NCBI GenBank assembly: GCA_045627805.1
Contig: JAZQOJ010000151.1
Location: 1-5,454, forward strand
Length of the DNA stretch: 5,454 nt
Source: UBA1756 sp045627805
Lineage (GTDB): Bacteria > Bacteroidota > Bacteroidia > Bacteroidales > WCHB1-69
Reading direction: 5' to 3'
Below, in pieces: positions 4,602 to 5,454 of the stretch. The first letter of the stretch is position 1; every line of letters begins with the position of its first letter. A program made the position numbers and the translations under genes. The notes under the pieces are model-generated. The model did not search any database. It was not told the DNA's origin and saw only the letters and a list, made by a program, of their open reading frames with translations.

Positions 4602-5454
4602 TTATTCTCCTAAAATTTTAGTGAAACAATCTTTTAATTCGCCAACTTCGAAGGGAAGGCCCATAATCTTGTTGTACTGATGCATCGGGCATTCCGGGAA
4701 CTGGGTGCGGAGGTAGCCGGCAAACTGGCCGTTGTTGAGCTCGCACACCACGATCTTCTTGTACTTGCGCAAGATGTCACCCGTGTTCTTCGGCAGAGGA
4801 CAGATATAGTTGAAGTGCGTGTAAGCCACTTTCTTGCCTTCAGCGTTCATTTCCTCAACAGCCAGGGTCAGTGCGCCAGCGGTGCCACCCCAGCCCACAA
4901 CGAGCAGGTCGGCATCCGGATTGCCAGTCACTTCCTGATCAGGAATGTTGTTGGCTACGCGGTTCACCTTTTCCTGACGGTTGTAGGTCATCAGGGCGTG
5001 GTTTTCGGGGTCGGTGCTGAGCGGGCCGTCGGGGCATTTTTCCAAACCGCCCACGCGGTGGCTCAAACCTTCCATTCCTGGAAGAGCCCATTCGCGTGCG
5101 AACGTTTCGGGATCGCGGCGGAACGGTCTGTAATTCGGGTCGTTGGGAGTTGCCAGGCGCGGAGTGATGCTCGGCAGGTCGGCTACCTTCGGGATGCGGA
5201 ACAATTGTGAACCGTTGCCCAGATAACCATCGGTGAGCAAAATGACGGGAGTCATATGTTCGAGGGCGATTTTGGCAGCGTTGTAAGCCCAGTAGAAGCA
5301 GTTGGCGCTGGAAGAAGCGGCCACCACTACGAGGGGAGCTTCACCGTTGCGGCCGTAAAGGGCCTGATTTAGGTCGCTCTGTTCGGTCTTGGTCGGCAGA
5401 CCGGTGGACGGGCCACCGCGCTGAACGTCAACCACAACCAGCGGAAGCTCGGTC
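4602..5454 (-). CDS. korA: 2-oxoglutarate:ferredoxin oxidoreductase subunit alpha, C-terminal part (partial, 5' end outside window)
   Basis: These are the last 283 residues of KorA, ending at TAA 4604-4602. The frame is open to the right edge (first visible residues TELPLVVVDVQRGG), so the GTG at 5435 is internal, not a start. KorA pairs with KorB to build the active site. Its family is usually about 600 residues, with a gamma-type domain fused at the N-terminus, which lies outside the window. Visible hallmarks are DVQRGGPSTGLPTKTEQSDL near the left of the fragment, LLTDGYLGN, HRVGGLEKCPDG with DPENHALMTYNRQEKV, GWGGTAGA, and CELNNGQFAGYLR with NKIMGLPFEVGEL close to the end. These fit the pyrimidine-binding domain followed by the C-terminal domain of the alpha subunit. 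It is the upstream gene of the korAB pair, so the operon promoter lies off the window. No frameshift or truncation is seen in the visible part. Confidence 0.96.
   Translation of the reverse strand, partial: TELPLVVVDVQRGGPSTGLPTKTEQSDLNQALYGRNGEAPLVVVAASSSANCFYWAYNAAKIALEHMTPVILLTDGYLGNGSQLFRIPKVADLPSITPRLATPNDPNYRPFRRDPETFAREWALPGMEGLSHRVGGLEKCPDGPLSTDPENHALMTYNRQEKVNRVANNIPDQEVTGNPDADLLVVGWGGTAGALTLAVEEMNAEGKKVAYTHFNYICPLPKNTGDILRKYKKIVVCELNNGQFAGYLRTQFPECPMHQYNKIMGLPFEVGELKDCFTKILGE
4607..4611 (-). promoter_or_regulatory. Shine-Dalgarno sequence for korB (AGGAG)
   Basis: Minus-strand AGGAG lies inside the last codons of korA, eight bases before the korB ATG, which is close to ideal spacing. 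The other two start sites in this window (kamA, gyrA) have only A/T-rich leaders. A strong site embedded in the upstream gene, with a three-base gap between stop and start, supports coupled or reinitiated translation that keeps the two subunits in balance. It also confirms the choice of korB start. Confidence 0.75.

Noticed and set aside
4680..5210. A 176-codon plus-strand frame opposite korA
   Set aside because: Shadow of korA for the same reason; no support from context.
5433..5435. GTG as the korA start codon
   Set aside because: The frame continues upstream to the window edge with conserved family residues (TELPLV before VVDVQRGG), so this GTG is an internal valine codon.

Overview
The window looks like chromosomal DNA from a member of the Bacteroidota, most likely Bacteroidales. 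Four things point there: GyrA and KorA/KorB sequences of the type found in anaerobic gut Bacteroidales, -7 promoter boxes matching the Bacteroidetes consensus TAnnTTTG upstream of kamA and gyrA, A-rich leaders without a Shine-Dalgarno sequence for those two genes, and very AT-rich intergenic DNA beside coding sequence of moderate GC. Genus cannot be assigned from the sequence alone.

Layout, left to right. (1) Positions 1-359, minus strand: the N-terminal 119 codons of lysine 2,3-aminomutase (kamA), running off the left edge. (2) Positions 360-797: a 438-base divergent intergenic region without a convincing gene. It holds a kamA -7 box, a chain of short stem-loops, a tandem GACTTnn heptamer, a gyrA -7 box and an extremely AT-rich gyrA leader. 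(3) Positions 798-3374, plus strand: complete gyrA (858 aa), with intact catalytic residues but glycine at the main quinolone-resistance position. (4) Positions 3375-3566: a convergent intergenic region with two strong bidirectional terminator hairpins and a second GACTTnn heptamer array just past the korB stop. (5) Positions 3567-5454, minus strand: a tightly coupled korA-korB pair encoding 2-oxoglutarate:ferredoxin oxidoreductase. korB is complete (343 aa). korA shows only its C-terminal 283 residues and enters from the right edge.

The genes are housekeeping and core anaerobic metabolism. Gyrase subunit A is half of the DNA supercoiling enzyme. KorAB makes succinyl-CoA and reduced ferredoxin from 2-oxoglutarate. 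KamA converts lysine to beta-lysine, the entry step of lysine fermentation. They form three separate transcription units and nothing in the sequence ties them into one pathway.

I see no mobile element, CRISPR array, tRNA/rRNA or defence/toxin system. The observations most worth a second look are Gly82 in the gyrase quinolone pocket, the structured block at about 449-645 between kamA and gyrA, and the heptamer motif found on both sides of gyrA.
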